Below, one piece after another: positions 9,661-17,813 of a DNA stretch of 32,493 nt (positions are counted from its first letter, which is position 1; each line of letters begins with the position of its first letter). The notes below the pieces were generated by a model. It was given only the letters and a program-made list of their open reading frames with translations. It was not told the origin of the DNA and made no database searches. Made by a program: the position numbers and the translations under genes. The DNA comes from Candidatus Aminicenantota bacterium (GTDB lineage: Bacteria; Acidobacteriota; Aminicenantia; Aminicenantales; Aminicenantaceae), in contig JACUUK010000007.1 in NCBI GenBank assembly GCA_014859315.1, positions 1 through 32,493 on the forward strand. Reading direction: 5' to 3'.

Positions 9661-9688
9661 ACTATATTACTCGAAGGCAGTTTGTCAA
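9661..9688 (-). promoter_or_regulatory. Predicted sigma70 promoter of the ispH-rpsA-HU-HIT operon
   Basis: Minus strand TTGACA (9688-9683), 16-bp spacer, TATAGT (9666-9661), just upstream of ispH. Confidence 0.6.
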
Positions 9689-9718
9689 TCTTAAATATAG
9701 GTAAAATCTGAACTTAGC

Positions 9719-10858
9719 TTATTTTGGGGGCTCAAGATAAATTCCTGTTCCATGTTCAATGATTTCACGGGCAGATGGAAAGTTTGTGATGTCTATTCCT
9801 TTTCCAAGCTCAACTTCCTGGAGGTTTGAAAGGAATGCTTTTATAGCTGCTACATGACGCCCAACTCTTACTTTTAACGGGATTCCTTTTTCATCAAAAG
9901 GGACAAACAGGCGTCCTATCCGTGAGGCCTTAACATAATTTTTATCCTTTCCATCGATGATAAGAGCAACAGAAGGTTTTCCTTTTAGTCTTCCATGGGA
10001 AGCATTTGCGCTTTCAAGCAGTATCGCCTTAACCTTGGTGGTATCGCCCCATTCGCGGTGGCTTAAACCTCGAAGGTTTTTTGGGGAAGCTTCTAAGCGG
10101 AATTCAAATCCTTCCATTTGAAGCTCCATATAGACAAGTGCGGCTAATTCTGCACTATTTTCATGGAAAACTATAGCATTGATAACAGGATATTCAGGGG
10201 CTGCTTCATGGAGGTCAATAGCAAGGTCAATTTGCTCTTTTTTAATGAGGTTTGTGATTCCAAAAGCGATTCTTTCTGTCAGATTGCCTTTTGCCTTCCC
10301 TGGATAACAGCGGTTCAGGTTCCGGCTTTCCGCCCCTGAAAGCTTTTGTCCTGATGGGTTGACATAGAGTACAGGATCAGGCCATTGGTGCACAGGGTTT
10401 GTAAGACGGGAACCATAGCGAAACCATCTTATGCCTTCGGGAGTTTGAATGGGAAATCTTTGAGGATTTCCTTCATGCGGGTCATTATGGGTAAAACCGC
10501 TGTGGTTGGCCTGAGGGATTATGAATACTTTGCCCTTGTCAACATGGATATTTTCAATAAGAATTATTGCAGTCAAAAATCCTGCTGGTTCATTCGGGTG
10601 GGTGCCGCCGAGAATAAGAAGGTTTCCTCCCTCTTCTTTACCCTTGAAAACATAAACATCGGTATCCCCAGGAGTACCTTTCAATAGGGGGAAATAAACA
10701 CTGAGTTTTACTTTGCTGGAAATTCCTGGCCCCTGGATGATGATGTCCTTTTTGTGCATTTGCAGGAATTGCTTTCCTGAAAAAAATGAAATAAGAATTA
10801 TTGACAAGAAAAGAATAGAACCTTTAATTGTTTCTTTTTTTATTGTTATAAAACTCAT
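9719..10858 (-). CDS. Aspartoacylase/succinylglutamate desuccinylase-like zinc hydrolase (M14-type fold)
   Basis: GGTHPNEPAGFL and DLHEAAPEYP zinc/catalytic motifs. Start placed at internal ATG 10858 (MSFITIKKE..) because it overlaps the upstream 48-aa ORF stop; the track start at 10921 runs through that ORF. Confidence 0.75.
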   Translation of the reverse strand: MSFITIKKETIKGSILFLSIILISFFSGKQFLQMHKKDIIIQGPGISSKVKLSVYFPLLKGTPGDTDVYVFKGKEEGGNLLILGGTHPNEPAGFLTAIILIENIHVDKGKVFIIPQANHSGFTHNDPHEGNPQRFPIQTPEGIRWFRYGSRLTNPVHQWPDPVLYVNPSGQKLSGAESRNLNRCYPGKAKGNLTERIAFGITNLIKKEQIDLAIDLHEAAPEYPVINAIVFHENSAELAALVYMELQMEGFEFRLEASPKNLRGLSHREWGDTTKVKAILLESANASHGRLKGKPSVALIIDGKDKNYVKASRIGRLFVPFDEKGIPLKVRVGRHVAAIKAFLSNLQEVELGKGIDITNFPSAREIIEHGTGIYLEPPK

Positions 10859-11001
10859 TTTATTAGAAATAATCTTAGTAGAAACATGATGAGAACAATT
10901 GCTGTTCCTGCCTGTTTCCAAAAATTTTTCTCACGGAATAAATACCAGATGAAATTCAACGTTAAGTAAAGGATAATCAGATGATATATAAGTCTTATCA
11001 T
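10855..11001 (-). CDS. Small 48-aa putative two-helix membrane protein (missing from ORF track)
   Basis: Manual translation: MIRLIYHLIILYLTLNFIWYLFREKNFWKQAGTAIVLIMFLLRLFLIK*. Starts 5 bp after the DctM-like stop; its TGA overlaps the next ATG (ATGA). Confidence 0.65.
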   Translation of the reverse strand: MIRLIYHLIILYLTLNFIWYLFREKNFWKQAGTAIVLIMFLLRLFLIK

Positions 11002-11006
11002 TGTCC

Positions 11007-12275
11007 TTAAATAAATTTATCTAAAATTGGTGCCAAGAGTAAGATGATAATTCCCATAGAGAGCTCAAAAAGAGCTGGTATCAGACAATATCTGAGCACT
11101 TTAAAATAATTCTTTTCTTTGACAACCTGTGCTGCAAAGATGCCTGCTAAAGCTGTTGGAGGCATTAAATCTCCTAATCCGGCAATGGCAGAAAGCGCAG
11201 AGGATGTGATGATGGCATTCTTGTTGATAAGAGCCAGAATAAATGGTACTCCTAATATAGATGCGGACCCAAATGCAGATACGGCTCCAAAGAGCGGCAT
11301 GCTCATAGCTATCCCAAGATACAGAAAAACTGGAGGCAGGGAAAGAAACGACATGACCAGCCATCCTCTTCCGCCTGTCAATGTCATGATTTGGATAAAC
11401 ATTCCTACTCCAACAAGAATGCTTAGGATAGGCATGGCTTCCTTTGCTGCCTCTTGAGTCACTTTGAAAAAATTGAAAGGCCGGCCGCAGAAAAGCCCAA
11501 CCAGGCTCCCTAAGAGAAATATCGCCGGGATTCCAAGCTTGGGCATCAATGGAATTGAAAGACTTTCTCCAAGCATCAAAATAAAGACTGTAAAGAGTGG
11601 AAGGAATAGCGCGAATCCATATTTTTTGGTATAGGATTTTGGTAAAATTAATTGCATTTGTGTGTAATCGATTATCTTGATATCCCTGTAACCTATCCAA
11701 AGGGAAATTATAATGGCAAGCGGAATGACTATTATAAGTAGGGGAAGGGTCAATCCAACATAAGGCATATCTACTCCTCCGCCCATAATCATAACGAGGA
11801 TGTTGACGGGCGGAGCAATCATGCCAAGAATTCCCCCCATGGCGATGAATGCTGCTGTTTTGACTTTGGGAAGCCCCATTTTCATTAGTACTGGGGCAAC
11901 AAGAGCTCCTGTAGTGAGGACAGCCGTGGTAGATGATCCCGTGATCATTCCAGGAAACATGATAAGTACCATTACAGTTAAGAGTAGAGAGAATTTTCTT
12001 TTGTAAAATGTCTTAAGTAAGATAGCAGTGATTGTATCTAAGGTGCCCGTAACAAGGAGGACTCTCATGAAAATCATGGCAGAGACAATGATTAGTATTG
12101 TGTCAAAATAGCCAAAACTGCCTTCCACAAGATGACGGAGAGCAATCCCTTCTCCTCCTGCTATAGCTCCTGCAACAGCAGAGAAAGCCAAAGAGACTCC
12201 AATAGGAAGTTTTAAAACCATGGCCAAAAGAGCGAAGACAAAGACCATAAATATAACTATTAAAACTTCTGACAT
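11007..12275 (-). CDS. TRAP-type transporter large permease (DctM-like)
   Basis: 422-aa multi-TM; MITGSSTTAVLTTGALVAPVLMKMGLPKVKTAAFIAMGGILGMIAPPVNILVMIMGGG and a second repeat FGSASILGVPFILALINKN..GDLMPPTALAG. Confidence 0.8.
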   Translation of the reverse strand: MSEVLIVIFMVFVFALLAMVLKLPIGVSLAFSAVAGAIAGGEGIALRHLVEGSFGYFDTILIIVSAMIFMRVLLVTGTLDTITAILLKTFYKRKFSLLLTVMVLIMFPGMITGSSTTAVLTTGALVAPVLMKMGLPKVKTAAFIAMGGILGMIAPPVNILVMIMGGGVDMPYVGLTLPLLIIVIPLAIIISLWIGYRDIKIIDYTQMQLILPKSYTKKYGFALFLPLFTVFILMLGESLSIPLMPKLGIPAIFLLGSLVGLFCGRPFNFFKVTQEAAKEAMPILSILVGVGMFIQIMTLTGGRGWLVMSFLSLPPVFLYLGIAMSMPLFGAVSAFGSASILGVPFILALINKNAIITSSALSAIAGLGDLMPPTALAGIFAAQVVKEKNYFKVLRYCLIPALFELSMGIIILLLAPILDKFI

Positions 12276-12294
12276 ATTTGCGTTCTTATTGAAG

Positions 12295-12858
12295 TTATTT
12301 AAAAGCTTTTTTTAAAGGTTGAAGAGCATCGACTGCCCTTTCCACGACTATAAGTGGTATATGATTTTCTTTGCAAATCGATGTGAATAATCCATCCTTG
12401 TTGCCTGATTCAACTACGATAGCCATCTTGGAGAATGGAAGAAAGGTATTTATTAAATCGTCTGTTAGCTGCCCCCTCCGTGTTTCTCCACCTAAGTGGA
12501 GGCACAGAATTGGAATGTTTTTTCTTTGCGCATCATCCACGAGAATCTGCACCCTGTTGGTTTCTTGGCTTATATCCAGACCTGCTGCTCCTAAACCTTT
12601 GAGGCTTACTCCAAGGACAATTACAAGCGTTCTTATCCCCTTGAGTTCGTTTGCAAAGGCGGCCTTTGAGAGGGCTGCAGATAGCCCTGCCCTTTTGGCA
12701 AGAACAGAAGCTATTTGCACTTCTGCACTCTGGCCGGCTGATGTGATAAGAATGGGCTGTTCAAATATGTTTATTACTTCATCTTTTTTTTCTTGTCCAA
12801 GTAGAGCCGAAACAATGAAGAAATGTAAGATAAAAATAGAGAGGATAATTTTTTTCAT
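12295..12858 (-). CDS. Exported protein of unknown function (possibly DUF6305-like)
   Basis: 187 aa with N-terminal signal sequence and Rossmann-like alternation (ITSAGQSAEVQIASVLAKRAGL..IPILCLHLGGETRRGQLTD). DUF assignment is from memory and unverified. Confidence 0.6.
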   Translation of the reverse strand: MKKIILSIFILHFFIVSALLGQEKKDEVINIFEQPILITSAGQSAEVQIASVLAKRAGLSAALSKAAFANELKGIRTLVIVLGVSLKGLGAAGLDISQETNRVQILVDDAQRKNIPILCLHLGGETRRGQLTDDLINTFLPFSKMAIVVESGNKDGLFTSICKENHIPLIVVERAVDALQPLKKAFK

Positions 12859-12923
12859 TATGTTTACTTTTTTATAATGTAAATTTTATATTACAAATAA
12901 ACCACTGGATTGTATAACATATT

Positions 12924-14660
12924 TTAATATCCAATTCCACATCCATCTCTTCGTGAATCGGCTCCTCCATGAATTATTCTTGTATAGGGAATAATCATTA
13001 TTCCTTGGGCGCCACCAAAGTATCGGTCATATGCCTGCCTTACCTGGATTGTATGTCCAATTATTTCAAGATCTTTTACTGAACTCTGAGGAATCCGGGA
13101 TTCCACGAAAATGCTTCTGGCTTTTCCTTGAGAAGAGTAGGAAAAAAAACGAGGGGATTCAATGGCCTCATCCAAAGATAAGGCAAAATCAATGATGTTT
13201 ACTATGATCTGTGCAAGACTTGAGAAAATTCTTGTTCCACCAGGTGAGCCAAGGGCCAGGAAAGGCATATCGCCTTTAAACATGATGAGGGGTCCCATGG
13301 AACTAACCGGACGATGTTTTGGGCCAGGAGCATTTGGCGAATCTGCATTGCGGGAAAAGTCATCCATATGATTATTAAGAAGGAATCCTGTTTCTTCTGG
13401 CACAATGCCAGAGCCAAAAAAGTGGTTTATAGACTGGGTTAAAGAGACTATGTTTCCTTGTTTATCAATGACACAAAGGTGAGTAGTGTTTTCTTTAGCG
13501 TTTTCTTGCTCGTGAAACTCACTGTATGGATAGAAATCGAGTGGACGCGCCGGGTCTATCTGTCCAGCGATATGGCTGGCATATTCTTTGGAAAGAAGGT
13601 TTATGATGGGGATGGAGATGAAGTCAGGATCCCCGAGGTAATGCGACCTGTCGGCAAAGACAAAACGAAGTGCTTCACTAAAATGATGAATATAAGCAGT
13701 CGAGTTTAGCCCCCATTCTTTTACAGGCCAGTTTTCAAGAATATTGAGAAGTTGAATAACATGGAATCCTCCAGAAGCAGGAGGCCCGATTGTGAAAATT
13801 GTGTAGTCTTTGTATGTCCCTTTTATCGGGGCTTGCTCAACTGGCTTATATTGGGCAAGGTCTTCGAGTGTTAATATGCCGCCTTTAGATTTTACGGCTT
13901 TCACGATTTTATGTGCGATTTCTCCTTTATAAAAAACGGTTATTCCTTTGCGGGAGATTAATTTCAATGTTCTGGCAAGCTCCGGGTTCCTGAAAATATC
14001 TCCAGGTTCATAAGGGAAGCTCTGGTTCAAATAACATGAAGACTCTCCAGCATTAAGAAGTAATTTTTCGTATTCATCTTTGTTAATTGCACTGAACGTT
14101 TTACTAACTTGAAATCCTTTTTCTGAGATTTCAATGGCTTTTGCCATTGTTTCAGAAAGTTTTTTGGTTCCGTATTTTTTTAGAGCGTAGTCAAGGCCCG
14201 CCAGGACTCCAGGAACAGCCACAGAAAGACCATGTGTTTTCCTCCATTCTTCATTTATTTTTCCGTTTTCTATGAACATATTAGGGGACGCCCTTGAGGG
14301 TGCTTTCTCTCTGAAATTGACGGTGGTTACTTTCCGCTCCTTGGCAATATAAATTACCATGAAGCCGCCTCCTCCAATTCCAGAAGCAAAGGGCTCAGCA
14401 GCATTTAAGGTGAAGGCTGTAGTCACGGCTGCATCCACAGCATTGCCTCCTTTTTTGAGCATCTCTAAGCCAGCATTTGCGGCTAAAGGATGGGCTGCGA
14501 CAACCATGCCATTTTTTCCGATATAGTTGTAAGGTTGATGAATGTCTAAGAGCGACTGTTTGCTGGATGGAAAACAAAGCCAAATTAGAAAGAAGAGAAA
14601 AATACCAATGGTTAAGGAACTTTTCTTAAGAAAACAGAGTTTTTCAGGATTCAATATCAT
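12924..14660 (-). CDS. ggt: Gamma-glutamyltransferase
   Basis: 578 aa; GMVVAAHPLAANAGLEMLKKGGNAVDAAVTTAFTLN, GIGGGGFMVIY, NFREKAP, catalytic-Thr region ENTTHLCVIDKQGN, PVSSMGPLIMF. Confidence 0.93.
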   Translation of the reverse strand: MILNPEKLCFLKKSSLTIGIFLFFLIWLCFPSSKQSLLDIHQPYNYIGKNGMVVAAHPLAANAGLEMLKKGGNAVDAAVTTAFTLNAAEPFASGIGGGGFMVIYIAKERKVTTVNFREKAPSRASPNMFIENGKINEEWRKTHGLSVAVPGVLAGLDYALKKYGTKKLSETMAKAIEISEKGFQVSKTFSAINKDEYEKLLLNAGESSCYLNQSFPYEPGDIFRNPELARTLKLISRKGITVFYKGEIAHKIVKAVKSKGGILTLEDLAQYKPVEQAPIKGTYKDYTIFTIGPPASGGFHVIQLLNILENWPVKEWGLNSTAYIHHFSEALRFVFADRSHYLGDPDFISIPIINLLSKEYASHIAGQIDPARPLDFYPYSEFHEQENAKENTTHLCVIDKQGNIVSLTQSINHFFGSGIVPEETGFLLNNHMDDFSRNADSPNAPGPKHRPVSSMGPLIMFKGDMPFLALGSPGGTRIFSSLAQIIVNIIDFALSLDEAIESPRFFSYSSQGKARSIFVESRIPQSSVKDLEIIGHTIQVRQAYDRYFGGAQGIMIIPYTRIIHGGADSRRDGCGIGY

Positions 14661-15192
14661 TCTCCTCTACTAAAATTTTTTCAATCTCTTCCTGAGTAGG
14701 AAGGTCTTTAAGACTGCTTAGGCCAAAATATGCCAGAAAACGTTCGGTTGTTCTGTAAATGAGAGGCCTTCCAGGAGCCTTCTTGCGTCCTACGATTTTC
14801 ACCAGTCTTTTTTGGAGAAGTGTCCTTAGAGAATGAGTGGAATCTACTCCCCGTATAGCAGAAATTTCGGCTAATGTTATCGGTTGGTGATAAGCAATAA
14901 TTGAAAGAGTTTCGAGAGCGGATGGAGAAAGCTTGTTTTTCCGTTCCCCATGGAGCAGTCTTTGTATCCATATATTATGGCCCGGCTTTGTCGCGAAAAG
15001 AAATCCGCCAGCAGCCTGTATTATCTGGATTCCCCTTTGATTAGAGGAATAGCTTTCCAACAGTTGATTTATTGCCTCCTCAATTTCTTTGTTAGAGAAT
15101 TCTGTAAGAACAGATTTAATCTTATCAAGAGACAGGGGCTCGAGGGATACAAATATTAAAGATTCAATAATATCTTTTAAATGGTTCGTCAT
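14644..15192 (-). CDS. scpB: Segregation and condensation protein B
   Basis: 182 aa; IIESLIFVSLEPLSLDKIK.., LSPSALETLSIIAYHQPITLAEISAIRGVDS, VGRKKAPGRPLIYRTTERFLAYFGL. Confidence 0.93.
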   Translation of the reverse strand: MTNHLKDIIESLIFVSLEPLSLDKIKSVLTEFSNKEIEEAINQLLESYSSNQRGIQIIQAAGGFLFATKPGHNIWIQRLLHGERKNKLSPSALETLSIIAYHQPITLAEISAIRGVDSTHSLRTLLQKRLVKIVGRKKAPGRPLIYRTTERFLAYFGLSSLKDLPTQEEIEKILVEENDIES

Positions 15193-15194
15193 AG

Positions 15195-15914
15195 TTACTT
15201 CTCTTCCAGGAGCCAGACCTTGATTGGGTGAAAAAGGCTTTCTTGAACTGCTATAACTAATTTGGCTCTTATGAGTTCTAAAAGACTGAAAAAGGAAATC
15301 AGCGCCTCTTCAATTGAATCTTGTTGAGTAAAGTATGTTGAAAAATCCAAAAAAGAATTCTCATTAAGAATGTTAATAATCTCCTTCATTTTGTCTTCTA
15401 TAGAATATTTTTTCCCTTCCAATATTTTTATATTTTCTTTTTGTTTTTTTTTCATTAAAGAGAAGAAGGCCTCTGTGAGATTAAACAGGGAAATTTCAGT
15501 TAATTCAATTTCATCTGTTTTTACTTGAGGAGGATAGGATGTCCTTTGCCAGATTTTTAATTGATTCTGTTCTTTTTCGCGTAGTATATGACATGCGGCT
15601 TTTATTTTCTGATGGTCAAGAAGTCTATTGACAAGTATTTGACGAGGGTCGTCATCGTCTTCCAATACTTTCTCTCGAGGAAGTAGCATTTGAGACTTTA
15701 TATAGATGAGAAGAGTTGCAATTAGCAAGAACTCAGCTTCACGTTCGAGGTTTATTTTTTCCTTATTATTTAGATATTTCAGGTATTCTTTAGTAATAGT
15801 GGCGATAGGGATGTCATGAATATCGATTTTTTTCTTTCTGATGAGAAAAAGCAGAAGATCCAAAGGTCCCTGAAAAACATCTAATTGAACTTGATAGCTT
15901 TTTTGTGTTTCCAT
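15195..15914 (-). CDS. scpA: Segregation and condensation protein A
   Basis: 239 aa; YQVQLDVFQGPLDLLLFLIRKKKIDIHDIPIATITKEYL; adjacent to scpB. Confidence 0.93.
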   Translation of the reverse strand: METQKSYQVQLDVFQGPLDLLLFLIRKKKIDIHDIPIATITKEYLKYLNNKEKINLEREAEFLLIATLLIYIKSQMLLPREKVLEDDDDPRQILVNRLLDHQKIKAACHILREKEQNQLKIWQRTSYPPQVKTDEIELTEISLFNLTEAFFSLMKKKQKENIKILEGKKYSIEDKMKEIINILNENSFLDFSTYFTQQDSIEEALISFFSLLELIRAKLVIAVQESLFHPIKVWLLEEK

Positions 15915-15937
15915 AGATAATTTTCAAAATGGATTAT

Positions 15938-16930
15938 TTAAAAACCAATAGCCGCCCTGACTTCTTCCATTGTATTTTGAGCTACTTCTCTTGCTCTTTT
16001 ATTTCCTTTTTCTAAAATTTCCCAGACTAAATGACGGTTCCTCTCGAAATTTCCCCTTTTTTCCCAGAATGGAGTGAGTCGTTTGATAAGACTTTCAATG
16101 ACGACATTTTTGCATTCCAAACAACCGATTTTGGCTGTCTGGCAACCCTTGGCTAAGGCATCTCTCTTTTCTTTTGCCACGAATGCTTTGTGTAATGTAA
16201 ACACAGGACAATCTTTTGGAACACCAGGGTCTGTTTTCCGCTTGCGCCTGGTGTCTGTCATCATTGTTGAGATCTTTTCCCGTATGACTTCTGGAGCGTC
16301 TTTGAGATAGATAGCATTTCCAAAAGATTTACTCATTTTCCGGCCATCTGTTCCCGCCAACTTAGGGACTTCAGTAAGGAGCATTTGAGGTTCAGGGAAA
16401 ATATTTCCATAGAGGCGATTAAACCGCCTTGTGATTTCCCGGGCTAATTCAAGATGAAATGCCTGGTCTTCCCCTACAGGGACGATTTCAGCTTTGTAAA
16501 TGAGAATGTCTGCTGTTTGGAGAACAGGATATCCAAGGAATCCGTAAGTGTTCAAATCTTTATCAGGGAGGTCATTTTGCATTTCTTTGAATGTTGGTAC
16601 TCTTTGGAGCCATGGCAGAGGGATAATCATTGAGAGCAGGAGATGGAGTTCTGCATGCTCTTTGACTTCTGATTGTATAAAAAGCACACTCTTTTCCGGG
16701 TTTATTCCTATGCTTAACCAATCTGCGGCCATTTCAAAGATGTTTTCTTTGATAGCTTTTGAATTTTGATACTCAGAACTAAGTGCATGCCATGTGACAA
16801 TCGAATAAAAACACAGGTATTTTTCCTGCAATTTGATCCAATTTGGAAGGGCCCCGGCCAAGTGCCCAAGATGAAGAGGCCCTGTGGGCCGCATCCCACT
16901 CAAGACTGTTTTTTTTCTATGTGCTTTCAT
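15938..16930 (-). CDS. trpS: Tryptophan--tRNA ligase
   Basis: 330 aa; SGMRPTGPLHLGHLAGAL (HIGH-like), GRKMSKSFGNAI (KMSKS). Confidence 0.95.
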   Translation of the reverse strand: MKAHRKKTVLSGMRPTGPLHLGHLAGALPNWIKLQEKYLCFYSIVTWHALSSEYQNSKAIKENIFEMAADWLSIGINPEKSVLFIQSEVKEHAELHLLLSMIIPLPWLQRVPTFKEMQNDLPDKDLNTYGFLGYPVLQTADILIYKAEIVPVGEDQAFHLELAREITRRFNRLYGNIFPEPQMLLTEVPKLAGTDGRKMSKSFGNAIYLKDAPEVIREKISTMMTDTRRKRKTDPGVPKDCPVFTLHKAFVAKEKRDALAKGCQTAKIGCLECKNVVIESLIKRLTPFWEKRGNFERNRHLVWEILEKGNKRAREVAQNTMEEVRAAIGF

Positions 16931-16932
16931 TC

Positions 16933-17613
16933 TTAGAAAAGAATAATTGTGTAAATAAGTATTTCAATGGGACGGATAATAATATGAAGAAGTCCCAAAT
17001 ATATCAAGCCTAAAATGATAAGAAACCCAAACGGACGAATCTGGTCAAACTTTCTGGCAGATTCCTCTGAGAGAAGCCCCATCAGGATGCCACTTCCATC
17101 AAGTGGAGGAATAGGAATCAGATTGAACACAGCTAAATATGTGTTAATGAGGATGCAGTAAAAAAGAATGAGAGTCAGACCTTCAATAGGATGAAAACCT
17201 GGGGGAAGGCCTCCTCGCCCAAGAAGAAATCCAATCAGAAAATTACGGGCATTAGGGCTAAAAATTTTCAAAAGAATGATGATAAATAAAGATATGGCAG
17301 ATACAATGAGGTTTGCCGCAGGACCGGCTGCAGAAATCCAAAGGTTATCACGCCTTGGATTTCTTAAATTTATCGGGTTTACAGGAACAGGTTTAGCCCA
17401 GCCAAAGGCTGGAAGCCCCATGAACACTAAAATAAAAGGGAATAGTACAGTTCCTATTGGATCAATATGGGCTATTGGGTTAAGGGTGACCCGACCCAAG
17501 GCATAAGCTGTGGGGTCTCCCATTTTATAAGCGACCCAGCCATGTGCAGCTTCATGCACTGTAATGGCAAAGAGCAGCACAAAAAGACTTATGATAATAG
17601 AGAAAATATTCAT
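16933..17613 (-). CDS. Site-2-protease-like M50 membrane metalloprotease
   Basis: 226 aa; FAITVHEAAHGWVAYKMGDPTAYALGRVTLNPIAHIDP (HExxH) and NLIPIPPLDGSGIL. Confidence 0.9.
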   Translation of the reverse strand: MNIFSIIISLFVLLFAITVHEAAHGWVAYKMGDPTAYALGRVTLNPIAHIDPIGTVLFPFILVFMGLPAFGWAKPVPVNPINLRNPRRDNLWISAAGPAANLIVSAISLFIIILLKIFSPNARNFLIGFLLGRGGLPPGFHPIEGLTLILFYCILINTYLAVFNLIPIPPLDGSGILMGLLSEESARKFDQIRPFGFLIILGLIYLGLLHIIIRPIEILIYTIILF

Positions 17614-17629
17614 TTTATTTCCGATATAT

Positions 17630-17658
17630 TTTATAACACATCATTTTTAAAGAGTAAA
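17630..17658 (-). promoter_or_regulatory. Possible promoter of the M50-trpS-scpAB-ggt block
   Basis: Minus strand TTTACT-17-TATAAA upstream of the M50 gene. Confidence 0.35.
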
Positions 17659-17719
17659 CCGAAAAACAGAAGTATCAGCTGTATCTGGAGCCATATTACT
17701 GAGGGATATTATATGAAAA

Positions 17720-17757
17720 CAGGATAGATAAAAGTTTTGCAACCTTTATCTATCCTG
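17720..17757 (-). terminator. Strong stem-loop downstream of the GltB-like gene; candidate terminator
   Basis: Perfect 13-bp arms CAGGATAGATAAA (17720-17732) / TTTATCTATCCTG (17745-17757), 12-nt loop; followed on the minus strand by a weak T-run (TTTTCAT). Confidence 0.5.
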
Positions 17758-17813
17758 CCAAGTAAGCTTTACCGACCTATAAAAAATTTCAGCTTTATGC
17801 TCGGTACTTTCCT

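Noticed and set aside
11101-11700. 199-aa minus-strand ORF inside the dctM-like gene
   Set aside because: Alternate frame of a confidently assigned permease; composition (Ser/His/Arg/Trp/Cys-rich) is typical of a spurious ORF.
12371-12877. 168-aa plus-strand ORF antisense to the 187-aa exported protein
   Set aside because: Antisense shadow; the minus frame has a signal peptide and operon context.
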